Notes under the pieces: generated by a model
Databases searched by the model: none
What the model was told of the DNA's origin: nothing
The model's input: the letters and a program-made list of their open reading frames with translations, nothing else
Part shown: in pieces, positions 46,059-54,001 of the stretch
How positions within the stretch are numbered: the first letter of the stretch is position 1
How the letters are laid out: the number at the start of each line of letters is the position of its first letter
Made by a program: the position numbers and the translations under genes
Origin: Pseudomonas knackmussii B13
Lineage (GTDB): Bacteria > Pseudomonadota > Gammaproteobacteria > Pseudomonadales > Pseudomonadaceae
Assembly: GCF_000689415.1 (NCBI RefSeq)
Contig: NZ_HG322950.1
Location: 3,789,501-3,853,500 of the forward strand
DNA length: 64,000 nt
Direction of reading: 5' to 3'

Positions 46059-46295
46059 TCAGCGGCGTAGATGGTCGATCCAGAACGGAGTTTCGCTTTC
46101 CTGCAGGATATCGGCGCGACTCAAGCCGATGTCCTTGAGCGCCTCGTCGCTCAGGCTGGCCAGTTGCTCGCGCTGCCGGGCCAGTTCGCGCCAGCGCCAG
46201 ATGCGGGCCTGCAGGCGTTGCCAGAGCGATGGGTGCAAAGCGTTCCGCGCTGCCTTGTGCGGGGTGATCACGAAGCCTAGTTGAGCTTTCATCAT
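46059..46295 (-). CDS. DUF1127 small protein
   Basis: 78 residues. The C-terminal DUF1127 motif is RELARQREQLASLSDEALKD then IGLSRADI, an arginine-rich helix found in small proteins that in other bacteria affect phosphate or C/N metabolism and RNA. Two adjacent Met codons at 46290-46295 are possible starts, after AGGGAGGAC. Divergent from the LysR gene at 46390, with 94 bases between, so the LysR protein may control it. Confidence 0.85.
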   Translation of the reverse strand: MMKAQLGFVITPHKAARNALHPSLWQRLQARIWRWRELARQREQLASLSDEALKDIGLSRADILQESETPFWIDHLRR

Positions 46296-46389
46296 GCTGT
46301 CCTCCCTGTGGGGCTGGCACTAGTGTCTCGCCAGGCATAAGATCAATCCAACGAATCATTCTTATGCATCCCATCTCGGAGATTGATGT

Positions 46390-47241
46390 ATGAGCACCTT
46401 CCCCAGCATCGACAGCGAACTGCTGCGCACCTTCGTCGCCATCGCCGATCACGGCGGCTTCACCCGCGCCGCCGAAGTGGTCAACCGCACCCAATCGGCG
46501 GTGAGCATGCAGATGAAGCGCCTCGAGGAGGACGTGCTGGAGCGCGCATTGTTCGAACGCGACGGCCGGCAGGTGCGGCTGACGCCGGAAGGCCAGGTGC
46601 TGCTCGGTTATGCGCGGCGCATCCTGCGGTTGCAGGGCGAGGTGTTCAACACATTCCGCCAGCCGCACATGGTCGGCGCGGTGCGCATCGGCACGCCGGA
46701 CGACTACGTGATGCGTTTCCTGCCGGAGATCCTTTCGCGTTTCGCCCAGGCCTATCCGCTGGTCCAGGTGGAAGTGCATTGCGAACCTTCGTCCCAGTTG
46801 CTGACGCGCAACGACCTGGACCTGACCATAGTCACGCGCGAACCCGGCACCGAGATCGGCCAGTTGCTGCGCCAGGAGCCCTTCGTGTGGATGGCCGCGG
46901 AAGGCTTCTGCCCGCAAGACCAGCGCCCCTTGCCGCTGGCCATGTTCAACACCACCTGCTTCTGCCGCGCCTGGGCCTGCAATGCCCTGGAAGCGATGGA
47001 TCTCGACTATCGCATCGCCTACAGCAGCCCGAGCCTCTCCGCGCTGTTCGCCGTGGCCAGCGCCGGGCTGGCTGTCACCGCGCAACTGCGCAGCCTGCTG
47101 ACCGGCAACCTGCGCATCATTGGTGAAGAAGAAGGGCTGCCCGTCCTGCCCAATGCGAGCATCGTGCTGCTGCGCGGCAACCGGATGACGCCGGTGACCG
47201 ACAAGCTGGCGGAATACATCGTCGAAGGCTTCCGCGCCTGA
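46390..47241 (+). CDS. LysR-family transcriptional regulator
   Basis: 283 residues. The winged helix at 1-65 (IDSELLRTFVAIADHGGFTR, AVSMQMKRLEEDV) is of the LrhA/ArgP-like group, followed by an effector domain that is normal in length. It is divergent from the DUF1127/DUF3291 genes and convergent with the TSUP permease gene (gap six bases). It corresponds to PA2846. Its likely target is the divergent DUF1127 unit. Confidence 0.86.
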   Translation: MSTFPSIDSELLRTFVAIADHGGFTRAAEVVNRTQSAVSMQMKRLEEDVLERALFERDGRQVRLTPEGQVLLGYARRILRLQGEVFNTFRQPHMVGAVRIGTPDDYVMRFLPEILSRFAQAYPLVQVEVHCEPSSQLLTRNDLDLTIVTREPGTEIGQLLRQEPFVWMAAEGFCPQDQRPLPLAMFNTTCFCRAWACNALEAMDLDYRIAYSSPSLSALFAVASAGLAVTAQLRSLLTGNLRIIGEEEGLPVLPNASIVLLRGNRMTPVTDKLAEYIVEGFRA

Positions 47242-47247
47242 GACGGA

Positions 47248-47997
47248 TCATGCATGTATCGCCAGCACCAGGCCGCACAGCACGAGGAACGCACTGAAAG
47301 CCACGCGCAGCCCGCGCTCGGGTAGCACATGGGCCATCCGTACCCCCCAGGAAACGCTCAGCATCCCGCCGAGCGCCAGTGCCGCCCCAGTCTGCCAGTC
47401 GACATGGCCGTGACCGGCATAGGTGGCGAGCGCTACTGCCGTGCTCGGCGCCGCCAGAGCCAGGGCCAACCCCTGTGCAGCGACCTGAGTGAGGCCGAAA
47501 ACTGACGTCAGCACGGGCGCCGCCACCACACCGCCGCCGACGCCGAACAGCCCGCCGAGGGTCCCGGCACCCAGTCCCAGTGCGCCCATCCAGTGCAGCC
47601 CGTAGCGCGGCGTATCGCCCCGCTGCGGCGCTTTTCGGGACAGCTGCAGGAGCAGGAAGAACGCCAGCACCGCCAGGAAGATGACGAACGCCAGGCGCAT
47701 GTGCCGTGCGTCCATGTTGACCGCGAAGCGGGCGGCGAAGAAGGCGCAGACCAGGCTGGCCACGGCGAGTACCGATGCCTGCAGCGGATCGATCCGGTTG
47801 TGCTGGTGGTAGCGCCATAGCGCCACCAGCACATTGGGCAGCACCATCACCAGCGCGGTGCCCTGCGCCAGCTGCTGGTCGAGGCCGAACAGCACGCCCA
47901 AGGCAGGAATCGCGAGCATTCCACCACCAATTCCGAACAAGCCACCCAGGCTGCCCAGGACCACACCCAAAAGAAATTCCAGCGCCAGACTGACCAT
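47248..47997 (-). CDS. TSUP (TauE/SafE) family permease
   Basis: 249 residues with eight predicted membrane helices and the duplicated TSUP signature LGGLFGIGGGMLAIPAL near residue 20 and LGGLFGVGGGVVAAPVL near residue 150. TSUP proteins move sulfonates, sulfite or organic anions across the inner membrane. The ATG at 47997 has GGAGGTG at good spacing; the ATG at 48009 does not. It is divergent from the LysR gene at 48098, its probable regulator, and corresponds to PA2847. Confidence 0.87.
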   Translation of the reverse strand: MVSLALEFLLGVVLGSLGGLFGIGGGMLAIPALGVLFGLDQQLAQGTALVMVLPNVLVALWRYHQHNRIDPLQASVLAVASLVCAFFAARFAVNMDARHMRLAFVIFLAVLAFFLLLQLSRKAPQRGDTPRYGLHWMGALGLGAGTLGGLFGVGGGVVAAPVLTSVFGLTQVAAQGLALALAAPSTAVALATYAGHGHVDWQTGAALALGGMLSVSWGVRMAHVLPERGLRVAFSAFLVLCGLVLAIHA

Positions 47998-48097
47998 AAG
48001 CACCTCCACATTGATGGCCCCATGCTAGGCAAGCCAGGCTGGATGGGAAACGCAAAGCACAGCACAATGGCTTTGCATTTTTCGCACAGGCAGCGCC

Positions 48098-49054
48098 ATG
48101 ACGCCCTCCTCGCTCGAAGAACAACTCAGCCTGTATCTCGATGTACTCGAAGGCGGCAGCTTCTCCGCCGCGGCGCGCCTGCGGCAGCTCACGCCCTCCG
48201 CGGTGGCGCGGCGCATGGACACGCTGGAAGCCAGCCTGGGCGCCACACTGCTGATCCGCAGCACCCATGCGGTGCGCGCGACGCCTGCCGGTCATGCATT
48301 TGCAGAGCGCGCCCGGCGTATCGTCGACGAACTGCGCCAAGGCCGCGCCGAAGCCGTTTCGCTGAGCACCGCGCCGGAAGGGCTGATCCGCATCGACGCC
48401 CCCATCCCCTTCGGCCGGCGCCACCTGGCGCCCATACTCGCCGACTTCCTCACAGCCAACCCCGGTCTCGACGTGCAATTGCGCCTGATCGACAGCTTCA
48501 CCGACCAGCGCGGCGAAAATCTCGGCCAGGTCGACCTGGTGCTGCGCATCGGCCCGCTGCCGGACAGCCGCCTGGTAGCGACGCGCCTGGCATCGATGCG
48601 AAGGATCGTCTGCGCCAGCGCCGCCTATCTGAAGCACCACGGCACGCCACTCTCGCCGCTGGAATTGCCGGCGCATGTAGGCCTGGACTGGGAAGGACTG
48701 GCGCCGCCGCAGGCCTGGCGCTTCCTCATCGACGGCCGCCTGCAGCACCTGCGGCCTGGCCGTTTGCGGATGACGGCCAACAATGCCGAAGCCCTGGTCG
48801 AAGGCGCCCTGCAGGGGCTGGGCCTGGCGCACTTGCCGACCTGGCTGTGCAGCGAATACTTGCTCGACGGCCGCCTGCTGCCGCTGTTCTGCAATGGCCG
48901 CATGCCGGAACCCGAACCCGGCAGCATCCATGTGCTGCGCCTGGAGCGCACTCCCCATTCGCGCAGCGAACGGCTGCTGGAGTTCCTGGCGCAGCGCTTC
49001 GGTTTCCCGCCGCCGTGGGACCGGGCACTGGAACAGCAGCTGTTCAAAAATTAG
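48098..49054 (+). CDS. LysR-family transcriptional regulator
   Basis: 318 residues. The winged helix (residues 1-62: YLDVLEGGSFSAAARLRQLT) is the DsdC/CrgA-like type, with an effector domain in which IRIDAPIPFGRRHLAPIL starts the first lobe. Divergent from the TSUP permease by 100 bases. That space includes the start-proximal promoter region and suggests control of the permease. It is followed by ohrR after 45 bases on the same strand. It corresponds to PA2848. Confidence 0.86.
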   Translation: MTPSSLEEQLSLYLDVLEGGSFSAAARLRQLTPSAVARRMDTLEASLGATLLIRSTHAVRATPAGHAFAERARRIVDELRQGRAEAVSLSTAPEGLIRIDAPIPFGRRHLAPILADFLTANPGLDVQLRLIDSFTDQRGENLGQVDLVLRIGPLPDSRLVATRLASMRRIVCASAAYLKHHGTPLSPLELPAHVGLDWEGLAPPQAWRFLIDGRLQHLRPGRLRMTANNAEALVEGALQGLGLAHLPTWLCSEYLLDGRLLPLFCNGRMPEPEPGSIHVLRLERTPHSRSERLLEFLAQRFGFPPPWDRALEQQLFKN

Positions 49055-49099
49055 TCATCGCGCTAAATTAATGCGCAACGACCTATTCGGAGGCACCCC

Positions 49100-49552
49100 A
49101 TGAAACCGTCACTGGACGCCTGCGAAGCCCTCAAGCTCGACAACCAGCTGTGCTTCGCCCTCTACTCCACCTCGCTGCAGATGACCAAGGTCTACAAACC
49201 GTTGCTGCAGGCCCTGGGCCTTACCTACCCGCAGTACATCGCCATGCTGGTGCTCTGGGAGCAGGACGGCATCACCGTCGGCGACATCAGCTCACGCATG
49301 CTCACCGATCCCGGCTCCCTCACCCCGCTGCTCAAGCGCCTGGAGGGCGAAGGCCTGATCACCCGCACGCGCAGCCAGGCCGATGAGCGAGTCGTGGAAC
49401 TGCGCCTGACCGACAAGGGCCGCGCCCTGCGCCAACAGGCCGAGAGCGTTCCTGGCTGCATCCTCGCCGCCACCGGCCTCGACCTCAAGCAGCTGGCCAG
49501 CCTGAAGAACGAATTGGTGGACCTGCGCGGCAGCCTGCAAGGCGCGGACTAG
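49100..49552 (+). CDS. ohrR: Organic hydroperoxide resistance regulator OhrR
   Basis: 150-residue MarR-type peroxide sensor. The reactive Cys is in LDNQLCFALYSTS (about residue 17), with a second Cys near residue 117 (VPGCILA), giving the two-Cys mechanism. The DNA-binding core is VGDISSRMLTDPGSLTPLLK and the wing RTRSQADERVVEL. Organic hydroperoxides oxidise the Cys and release ohr. It is followed by ohr on the same strand after 144 bases, with repeated candidate operator half-sites in front of both genes. Confidence 0.92.
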   Translation: MKPSLDACEALKLDNQLCFALYSTSLQMTKVYKPLLQALGLTYPQYIAMLVLWEQDGITVGDISSRMLTDPGSLTPLLKRLEGEGLITRTRSQADERVVELRLTDKGRALRQQAESVPGCILAATGLDLKQLASLKNELVDLRGSLQGAD

Positions 49553-49605
49553 ACGCTTATTCCCTGATCGCTATTTGCTTATCGCGAATTCTTCCAAAAT
49601 TTATC

Positions 49606-49662
49606 TTGCGCACTAAACAACATGAGACTAACTTCTGCCTCACGCACTTACTTAGCGCGCAA
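49606..49662. promoter_or_regulatory. Candidate OhrR operator half-sites before ohr
   Basis: TTGCGCACTAA (49606-49616) and TTAGCGCGCAA (49652-49662, the inverse of TTGCGCGCTAA) face each other before ohr. The same GCGCTAA core is found upstream of ohrR at 49060-49066. A sequence shared by both promoters is expected if OhrR regulates ohr and itself. Confidence 0.5.
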
Positions 49663-49696
49663 AACTTTAACGCACAAACGTACTGGAGAAACCATC

Positions 49697-50125
49697 ATGC
49701 AACGCATCCAAGCCCTCTACACCGCCACCGCTACCGCTACCGGGGGCCGCGACGGCCGCGCCGTCTCCTCCGATGGCGTCCTCGACGTGAAACTGACCAC
49801 CCCGCGCGAACTCGGCGGCCTGGGCGGCGCAGCAACCAACCCGGAACAACTGTTCGCAGCCGGCTATTCGGCCTGCTTCATCGGCGCCCTGAAGTTCGTC
49901 GCCAGCCAGAGCAAGCGTCAGCTCCCCGCAGACGCCTCGATCACCGGCAAGGTCGGCATCGGCCAGATCCCCGGCGGTTTCGGCCTGGAAGTGGAACTGA
50001 ACATCAGCCTCCCCGGCCTTGATCGCAGCGTTGCCGAAGAGCTGGTCGCCGCGGCTCACCAGGTCTGCCCGTACTCCAACGCCACCCGCGGCAACATCGA
50101 CGTGCGCCTGAACGTCGCCGTCTGA
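49697..50125 (+). CDS. ohr: Organic hydroperoxide resistance protein (Ohr peroxidase)
   Basis: 142 residues. A dimeric thiol peroxidase that reduces organic hydroperoxides using dihydrolipoyl proteins. The catalytic Cys pair is in GYSACFIGALK (about residue 59) and HQVCPYSNATRGN (about 124), with the Arg of TPRELGG near residue 37. The ATG at 49697 follows TGGAGAAACC. It corresponds to PA2850 and is expected to be induced through OhrR. Confidence 0.94.
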   Translation: MQRIQALYTATATATGGRDGRAVSSDGVLDVKLTTPRELGGLGGAATNPEQLFAAGYSACFIGALKFVASQSKRQLPADASITGKVGIGQIPGGFGLEVELNISLPGLDRSVAEELVAAAHQVCPYSNATRGNIDVRLNVAV

Positions 50126-50158
50126 CCCAAGCCCAGCCACCCCACCGAGGACATGAAC

Positions 50159-51178
50159 ATGAAAGCGCTCAGCAAAACCCTGACCGGCGGCCTGCTCGCC
50201 CTCGCCATCGGCAATGCCTTCGCCGCCGGCAGCCCGGGCGTCGAGCACACCACCCAGGCCTTCCTCGAAGCCCTGGAAGCCGGCGGCGGCAAACCGCTGG
50301 AAACGCTCTCGCCGAAGGATGCCCGTGCCGTGCTGACTGGCGCCCAGGCCTCGGTGAAGGTGGACCTCTCCGGCACCAACGTCAGCGAGAAGACCATCCA
50401 GGCCGATGGCCAGGCCATCAAGCTGACCATCGTCCGCCCGGCCAACGCCAAGGGCACGCTGCCGGTGTTCATGTTCTTCCACGGCGGCGGCTGGGTACTG
50501 GGTGACTACCCGACCCACGCCCGGCTGATCCACGACCTGGTGGTGAACTCCGGCGCGGTAGCGGTCTACGTCGGCTACACCCCGTCGCCCGAGGCGCATT
50601 ACCCGGTGGCGATCAACCAGGCCTACGCGGCAACCAAGTGGGTCGCCGAACACGGCAAGGAGATCAATGTCGACGGCTCACGCCTGGCGGTGGCCGGCAA
50701 CAGCGTCGGCGGCAACATGGCCGCGGTGGTCGCGCTGATGGCCAAGGACAAGGGCACGCCCAAGCTGCGCTTCCAGGCCCTGCTGTGGCCGGTGACCGAC
50801 GCCAGCTTCGAGACCACGTCGTACAACCAGTTCGCCCAGGGGCACTTCCTCACCAAGCCGATGATGCAGTGGTTCTGGGACAGCTACACCACCGACGCGA
50901 AACAGCGCACCGAGACCTACGCCTCGCCGCTGCGCGCCACGCCCGAGCAGCTCAAGGGCCTGCCGCCGGCGCTGGTGCAGACCGCCGAGTTCGACGTGCT
51001 GCGCGATGAAGGCGAGGCCTATGCCCGTCACCTGGACGCTGCCGGCGTGCCGGTCACCGCCGTGCGCTACAACGGCATGATCCACGACTACGGCCTGCTC
51101 AACCCGCTGGCCAAGGTCCCGGAAGTCCAGGCCGCCATGCGTCAGGCCGGCGTCGAGCTGAAACAGCACCTGAAATGA
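50159..51178 (+). CDS. Exported alpha/beta hydrolase (HSL-type esterase)
   Basis: About 339 residues. The signal peptide MKALSKTLTGGLLALAIGNA is cleaved near AFA/A. The hormone-sensitive-lipase family features are the oxyanion HGGG in FFHGGGWVLGD, the nucleophile in AGNSVGGNMA, Asp in EFDVLRDEGE and His in NGMIHDYG. It lies 27 bases after ohr on the same strand, so it may be induced with it. A role in removing lipid hydroperoxide products is speculative. The ATG at 50159 has better spacing to GAGG than the one at 50153. Confidence 0.85.
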   Translation: MKALSKTLTGGLLALAIGNAFAAGSPGVEHTTQAFLEALEAGGGKPLETLSPKDARAVLTGAQASVKVDLSGTNVSEKTIQADGQAIKLTIVRPANAKGTLPVFMFFHGGGWVLGDYPTHARLIHDLVVNSGAVAVYVGYTPSPEAHYPVAINQAYAATKWVAEHGKEINVDGSRLAVAGNSVGGNMAAVVALMAKDKGTPKLRFQALLWPVTDASFETTSYNQFAQGHFLTKPMMQWFWDSYTTDAKQRTETYASPLRATPEQLKGLPPALVQTAEFDVLRDEGEAYARHLDAAGVPVTAVRYNGMIHDYGLLNPLAKVPEVQAAMRQAGVELKQHLK

Positions 51179-51192
51179 CAGGCGCTGGAAAC

Positions 51193-51222
51193 GAAAAAGC
51201 CCGGCATCTGCCGGGCTTTTTC
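51193..51222. terminator. Bidirectional terminator
   Basis: GAAAAAGCCCGGCA and TGCCGGGCTTTTTC form a long stem with a two-base centre between the convergent esterase and efp genes. Confidence 0.9.
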
Positions 51223-51237
51223 ACGTCACGCGAAGGC

Positions 51238-51804
51238 TCAGGCCTTGACGCGGGACTTGTACTCGCCGGTGCGGGTATCGATCTCGATGGAGTCACCGAT
51301 TTCGCAGAAGGCGGAAACCTGAACCTCGGCACCGTTCTTCAGGCGAGCGGTCTTCATCACTTTACCGGAGGTGTCGCCACGGACAGCCGGCTCGGTGTAG
51401 ACGATTTCGCGAACGATGGTGGTCGGCAGTTCAACGGAGATCACTTTCTCGTTGTAGAACACCGCTTCGCAGACGTCGGTCATGCCGTCTTCGATGAAGG
51501 TCAGCACGCCTTCCAGATCGTCTTTCTCGATCTCGTACTGGTTGAACTCGGTGTCCATGAAGACATACAGCGGGTCCGCGAAGTAGGAGTAGGTCACTTC
51601 CTTGCGATCGAGAATGATCGGCTCCAGCTTGTCGTCAGCCTTGAACACGGTCTCGGTGCCGGCACCGGTCAGCAGGTTCTTCAGCTTCATCTTGACGACC
51701 GCGGAGTTACGGCCGGATTTGTTGAACTCGGCCTTCTGGATGACCCAGGGGGCGCCATTGATGTTGGCAACCTGGCCAGCGCGGAACTCTTGTGCGGTTT
51801 TCAT
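51238..51804 (-). CDS. efp: Translation elongation factor P (arginine type)
   Basis: 188 residues with three beta-barrel domains. EF-P rescues ribosomes stalled at polyproline stretches. The tip residue is Arg32 in FNKSGRNSAV, the form that is rhamnosylated by EarP rather than lysylated. The earP gene is just upstream on the same strand (42 bases). It corresponds to PA2851. The ATG at 51804 gives the canonical MKTAQEFRAGQV start. Confidence 0.96.
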   Translation of the reverse strand: MKTAQEFRAGQVANINGAPWVIQKAEFNKSGRNSAVVKMKLKNLLTGAGTETVFKADDKLEPIILDRKEVTYSYFADPLYVFMDTEFNQYEIEKDDLEGVLTFIEDGMTDVCEAVFYNEKVISVELPTTIVREIVYTEPAVRGDTSGKVMKTARLKNGAEVQVSAFCEIGDSIEIDTRTGEYKSRVKA

Positions 51805-51846
51805 ACGATTATCCGATTGGATTGGTGACAAAAAACAGGGGCCATA

Positions 51847-52977
51847 TCATAGCCAATTTGTATAAAAACGCACCAGCCCCGCGGCAAGATCCGTTTTTGC
51901 CGCGTACTCACGGCTCCAGCGATCGGCCCAATCGCTCCACGACGACAGCTGCTTTTCCAGCGCCGACCAGGCCGCGCTCGGCTCACCCTGTCCGTTCCAG
52001 GCATGCCAGAAAGCGACCAGCGGCGCCCTGAGCGCTTCGTCCTGCCCCAGCACATAGAGCGCGAGGAAAGCGTCCAGCTTCTCCAGGTGAACACCCTCCT
52101 CCTGCTCATAGATGTGCCAGACGAACGGCCGGCCAGCCCATAGCGCGCGGACGAAGGAATCCTCACCGCGCACGGCATTGAAATCACAGCTCCACAGCAG
52201 CAGGTCGTAGTCCTCCTGACGCACGAACGGCAATACCTGGACGCGCAGGCTGCCGCGCGAATGCTGAGCGCCGACCGCCAATCCGGGCAATCCGAACCAA
52301 GCCGCCACATCCCCCAGCACCCGCCCTTCCGGAACCAGCAGAAGCGTGGCCTGCCCGGCCGAGGCCAAGCTATCCAGCCAGCCGCCCAGCGCGGAATTCT
52401 CGTAGGCGAATAGAGAGAAGACCCGCTCCCCCTCCTGCATGCTTACTCCAAGCGCGCCCAGGAAGGATTGCCGCTGCTGCGTGTCACGTTGAAAGACCTG
52501 GCGCCGCTCGATCAGCCCAGCCTCGCGAAGCAGTCCGCCAGCGCCATTCTGGAAACCAGGGAAGTAGAAGTACTTCTGCAGTCCGTTGGGCTGCATCGAT
52601 GGCAGGCCGTGACAGGAAGTCACCCAGTCCTCGGCACTGAGGTACTCCAGGTTCAGCCACAGCGGCGCCACCGCGCGCGTCTGCATGGCTTCAACATAGG
52701 AAGCCGGCAACGGACAGGCGAACGCCTCGATGACCACATCGGCGGCAGCCGTGTCTTCCCACACTGCCGGCCACCGACGCACTTCGACGCCCGCCTGCCA
52801 TTGCTGCGCCAGATTGGCGTCGGCCTGCGGGCAAAGGCGCGCGAACGAAGCCAGGTCGTCGATCCACAGGCGCACCTGCTGCCCATGCTCGCCGGCGAGC
52901 TGGCGGGCGAGGCGCCAGGTCACGCCGATGTCGCCGTAGTTGTCCACCACGCAGCAGAAGATGTCCCAGCTGGCCAT
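51847..52977 (-). CDS. earP: EF-P arginine rhamnosyltransferase EarP
   Basis: 376 residues. Inverting GT-B-type glycosyltransferase (DUF2331) that moves rhamnose from dTDP-L-rhamnose to Arg32 of EF-P. The catalytic aspartates are in VVDNYGDIGVTWR (Asp12 and Asp16), and the dTDP-binding acidic/Ser region is in RGEDSFVRALWAGRPFVW. The gene precedes efp on the same strand, which is the hallmark arrangement of rhamnosylated EF-P. The ATG at 52977 gives MASWDIFCCVVDN, matching the family. It corresponds to PA2852. Confidence 0.95.
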   Translation of the reverse strand: MASWDIFCCVVDNYGDIGVTWRLARQLAGEHGQQVRLWIDDLASFARLCPQADANLAQQWQAGVEVRRWPAVWEDTAAADVVIEAFACPLPASYVEAMQTRAVAPLWLNLEYLSAEDWVTSCHGLPSMQPNGLQKYFYFPGFQNGAGGLLREAGLIERRQVFQRDTQQRQSFLGALGVSMQEGERVFSLFAYENSALGGWLDSLASAGQATLLLVPEGRVLGDVAAWFGLPGLAVGAQHSRGSLRVQVLPFVRQEDYDLLLWSCDFNAVRGEDSFVRALWAGRPFVWHIYEQEEGVHLEKLDAFLALYVLGQDEALRAPLVAFWHAWNGQGEPSAAWSALEKQLSSWSDWADRWSREYAAKTDLAAGLVRFYTNWL

Positions 52978-53139
52978 TGCACTCGCCTTCGATGAAAGGC
53001 GCCCAGTGTAGCAAGCCGGCACCGGCCGATTTCCCCCCGGAAGTCTTAAGCCGATGAATCCGTTGAAAAAAAGATTTGCGTTCGGGGAATTGTTTGAGTA
53101 AAGTGCGCGCCTCGACAGACACAGCGCTGTCGAGATTCT

Positions 53140-53229
53140 GGTGAGGTGTCCGAGCGGTTGAAGGAGCACGCCTGGAAAGTGTGTATACGGGAAACCGTAT
53201 CGAGGGTTCGAATCCCTCCCTCACCGCCA
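53140..53229 (+). tRNA. tRNA-Ser (anticodon GGA)
   Basis: 90 bases with a long variable arm (TACGGGAAACCGTA) typical of serine tRNAs. The acceptor stem is GGTGAGG/CCTCACC, anticodon loop CTGGAAA with GGA, T-loop GTTCGAATC, and CCA is encoded. The matching place in P. aeruginosa also has a tRNA-Ser. Confidence 0.95.
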
Positions 53230-53623
53230 GATCAAAAGCCCGGCTAACTGATGAAGTTAGCCTAGCCGGGCTTTTTCGTTCTCGAGCCATTACTTCCCCG
53301 ATACCTGCAAGTTCGGATTGAACTAATTCGAAGATGGCGATCAAGCCACTTGCTGGCCAGAAAACAGCACTCCACCCCCTCCGCCGAGCACTCGCTTGAG
53401 CCGCCCTAGGACTCGCCCGCCAGCGCAACCGTTTCATAAATTGAACACTTTTTGTGCAAATGCATGACGAAACTAGTGCAAAGTTCGCTCAAGCATAAAA
53501 AAAATTGCTCTACTTGCGCTTGGTCAGTTTACTTACTACAAGTAATGAGTACTATGTAGTCCGGCTAATTTCCCAGTCATGGGAGATTGCTTTAATGGAA
53601 ATGTCCACCTTAAGGGGAACACG
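53230..53623. other. Intergenic region holding the tRNA-Ser terminator and oprI promoter
   Basis: About 390 bases. The tRNA terminator is at 53234-53275. The rest is AT-rich near 53430-53560, as expected for the strong oprI promoter, but several -10-like TACTAT/TAATGA sequences compete and I cannot place it exactly. No gene is seen. Confidence 0.5.
53234..53275 (+). terminator. Terminator of tRNA-Ser
   Basis: AAAAGCCCGGCTA and TAGCCGGGCTTTTT form a long stem, extended by inner pairing, starting five bases after the tRNA. Confidence 0.85.
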
Positions 53624-53875
53624 ATGAACAACGTTCTGAAATTCTCTGCTCTGGCTCTGGCTGCTGTTCTGGCCACCGGTTGCAGCAGCCACTCGAAAGA
53701 AACCGAAGCCCGTCTGACCGCTACCGAAGACGCCGCTGCCCGCGCTCAAGCCCGCGCTGACGAAGCCTATCGTCACGCTGACGAAGCTCTGGCCGCTGCT
53801 CAGAAAGCCCAGCAGACTGCTGACGAGGCTAACGAGCGCGCTCTGCGTATGCTGGACAAAGCCAGCCGCAAGTAA
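53624..53875 (+). CDS. oprI: Major outer-membrane lipoprotein I
   Basis: 83 residues. The signal ends in the lipobox VLATGC (Cys20). The mature protein is an Ala-rich coiled coil of heptads (ARAQARADEAYRHADEALAA) ending in Lys-Ala-Ser-Arg-Lys; the C-terminal Lys is the residue joined to peptidoglycan in Braun-type lipoproteins. Very abundant in Pseudomonas, with a strong GGGGAAC-type site and highly regular codon use. The L,D-transpeptidase gene nearby may perform the cross-link. It corresponds to PA2853. Confidence 0.95.
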   Translation: MNNVLKFSALALAAVLATGCSSHSKETEARLTATEDAAARAQARADEAYRHADEALAAAQKAQQTADEANERALRMLDKASRK

Positions 53876-53895
53876 TAGATCCTCGGATCTATTCA

Positions 53896-53926
53896 AAAAG
53901 CCGACCCTCACGGGTCGGCTTTTTTA
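53896..53926 (+). terminator. Terminator of oprI
   Basis: AAAAAGCCGACCC and GGGTCGGCTTTTTT with a four-base loop, 20 bases after the oprI stop. Confidence 0.9.
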
Positions 53927-53953
53927 TTGCCTGCAACTTCCTGTGGGCAATAA

Positions 53954-53983
53954 AAAACCCGCCGACCTGAGGTCAGCGGGTTT
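53954..53983 (-). terminator. Terminator of the L,D-transpeptidase gene
   Basis: AAACCCGC...GCGGGTTT hairpin with inner pairing GACC/GGTC; on the minus strand it is followed by a T run. It lies 19 bases past the gene's stop. Confidence 0.8.
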
Positions 53984-54001
53984 CGTGAAGAGCCCCGGGT
54001 A

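Noticed and set aside
47117..48958. 613-codon minus-strand open frame
   Set aside because: It crosses a LysR gene, the TSUP permease and another LysR gene in the wrong frame; a GC-bias artefact.
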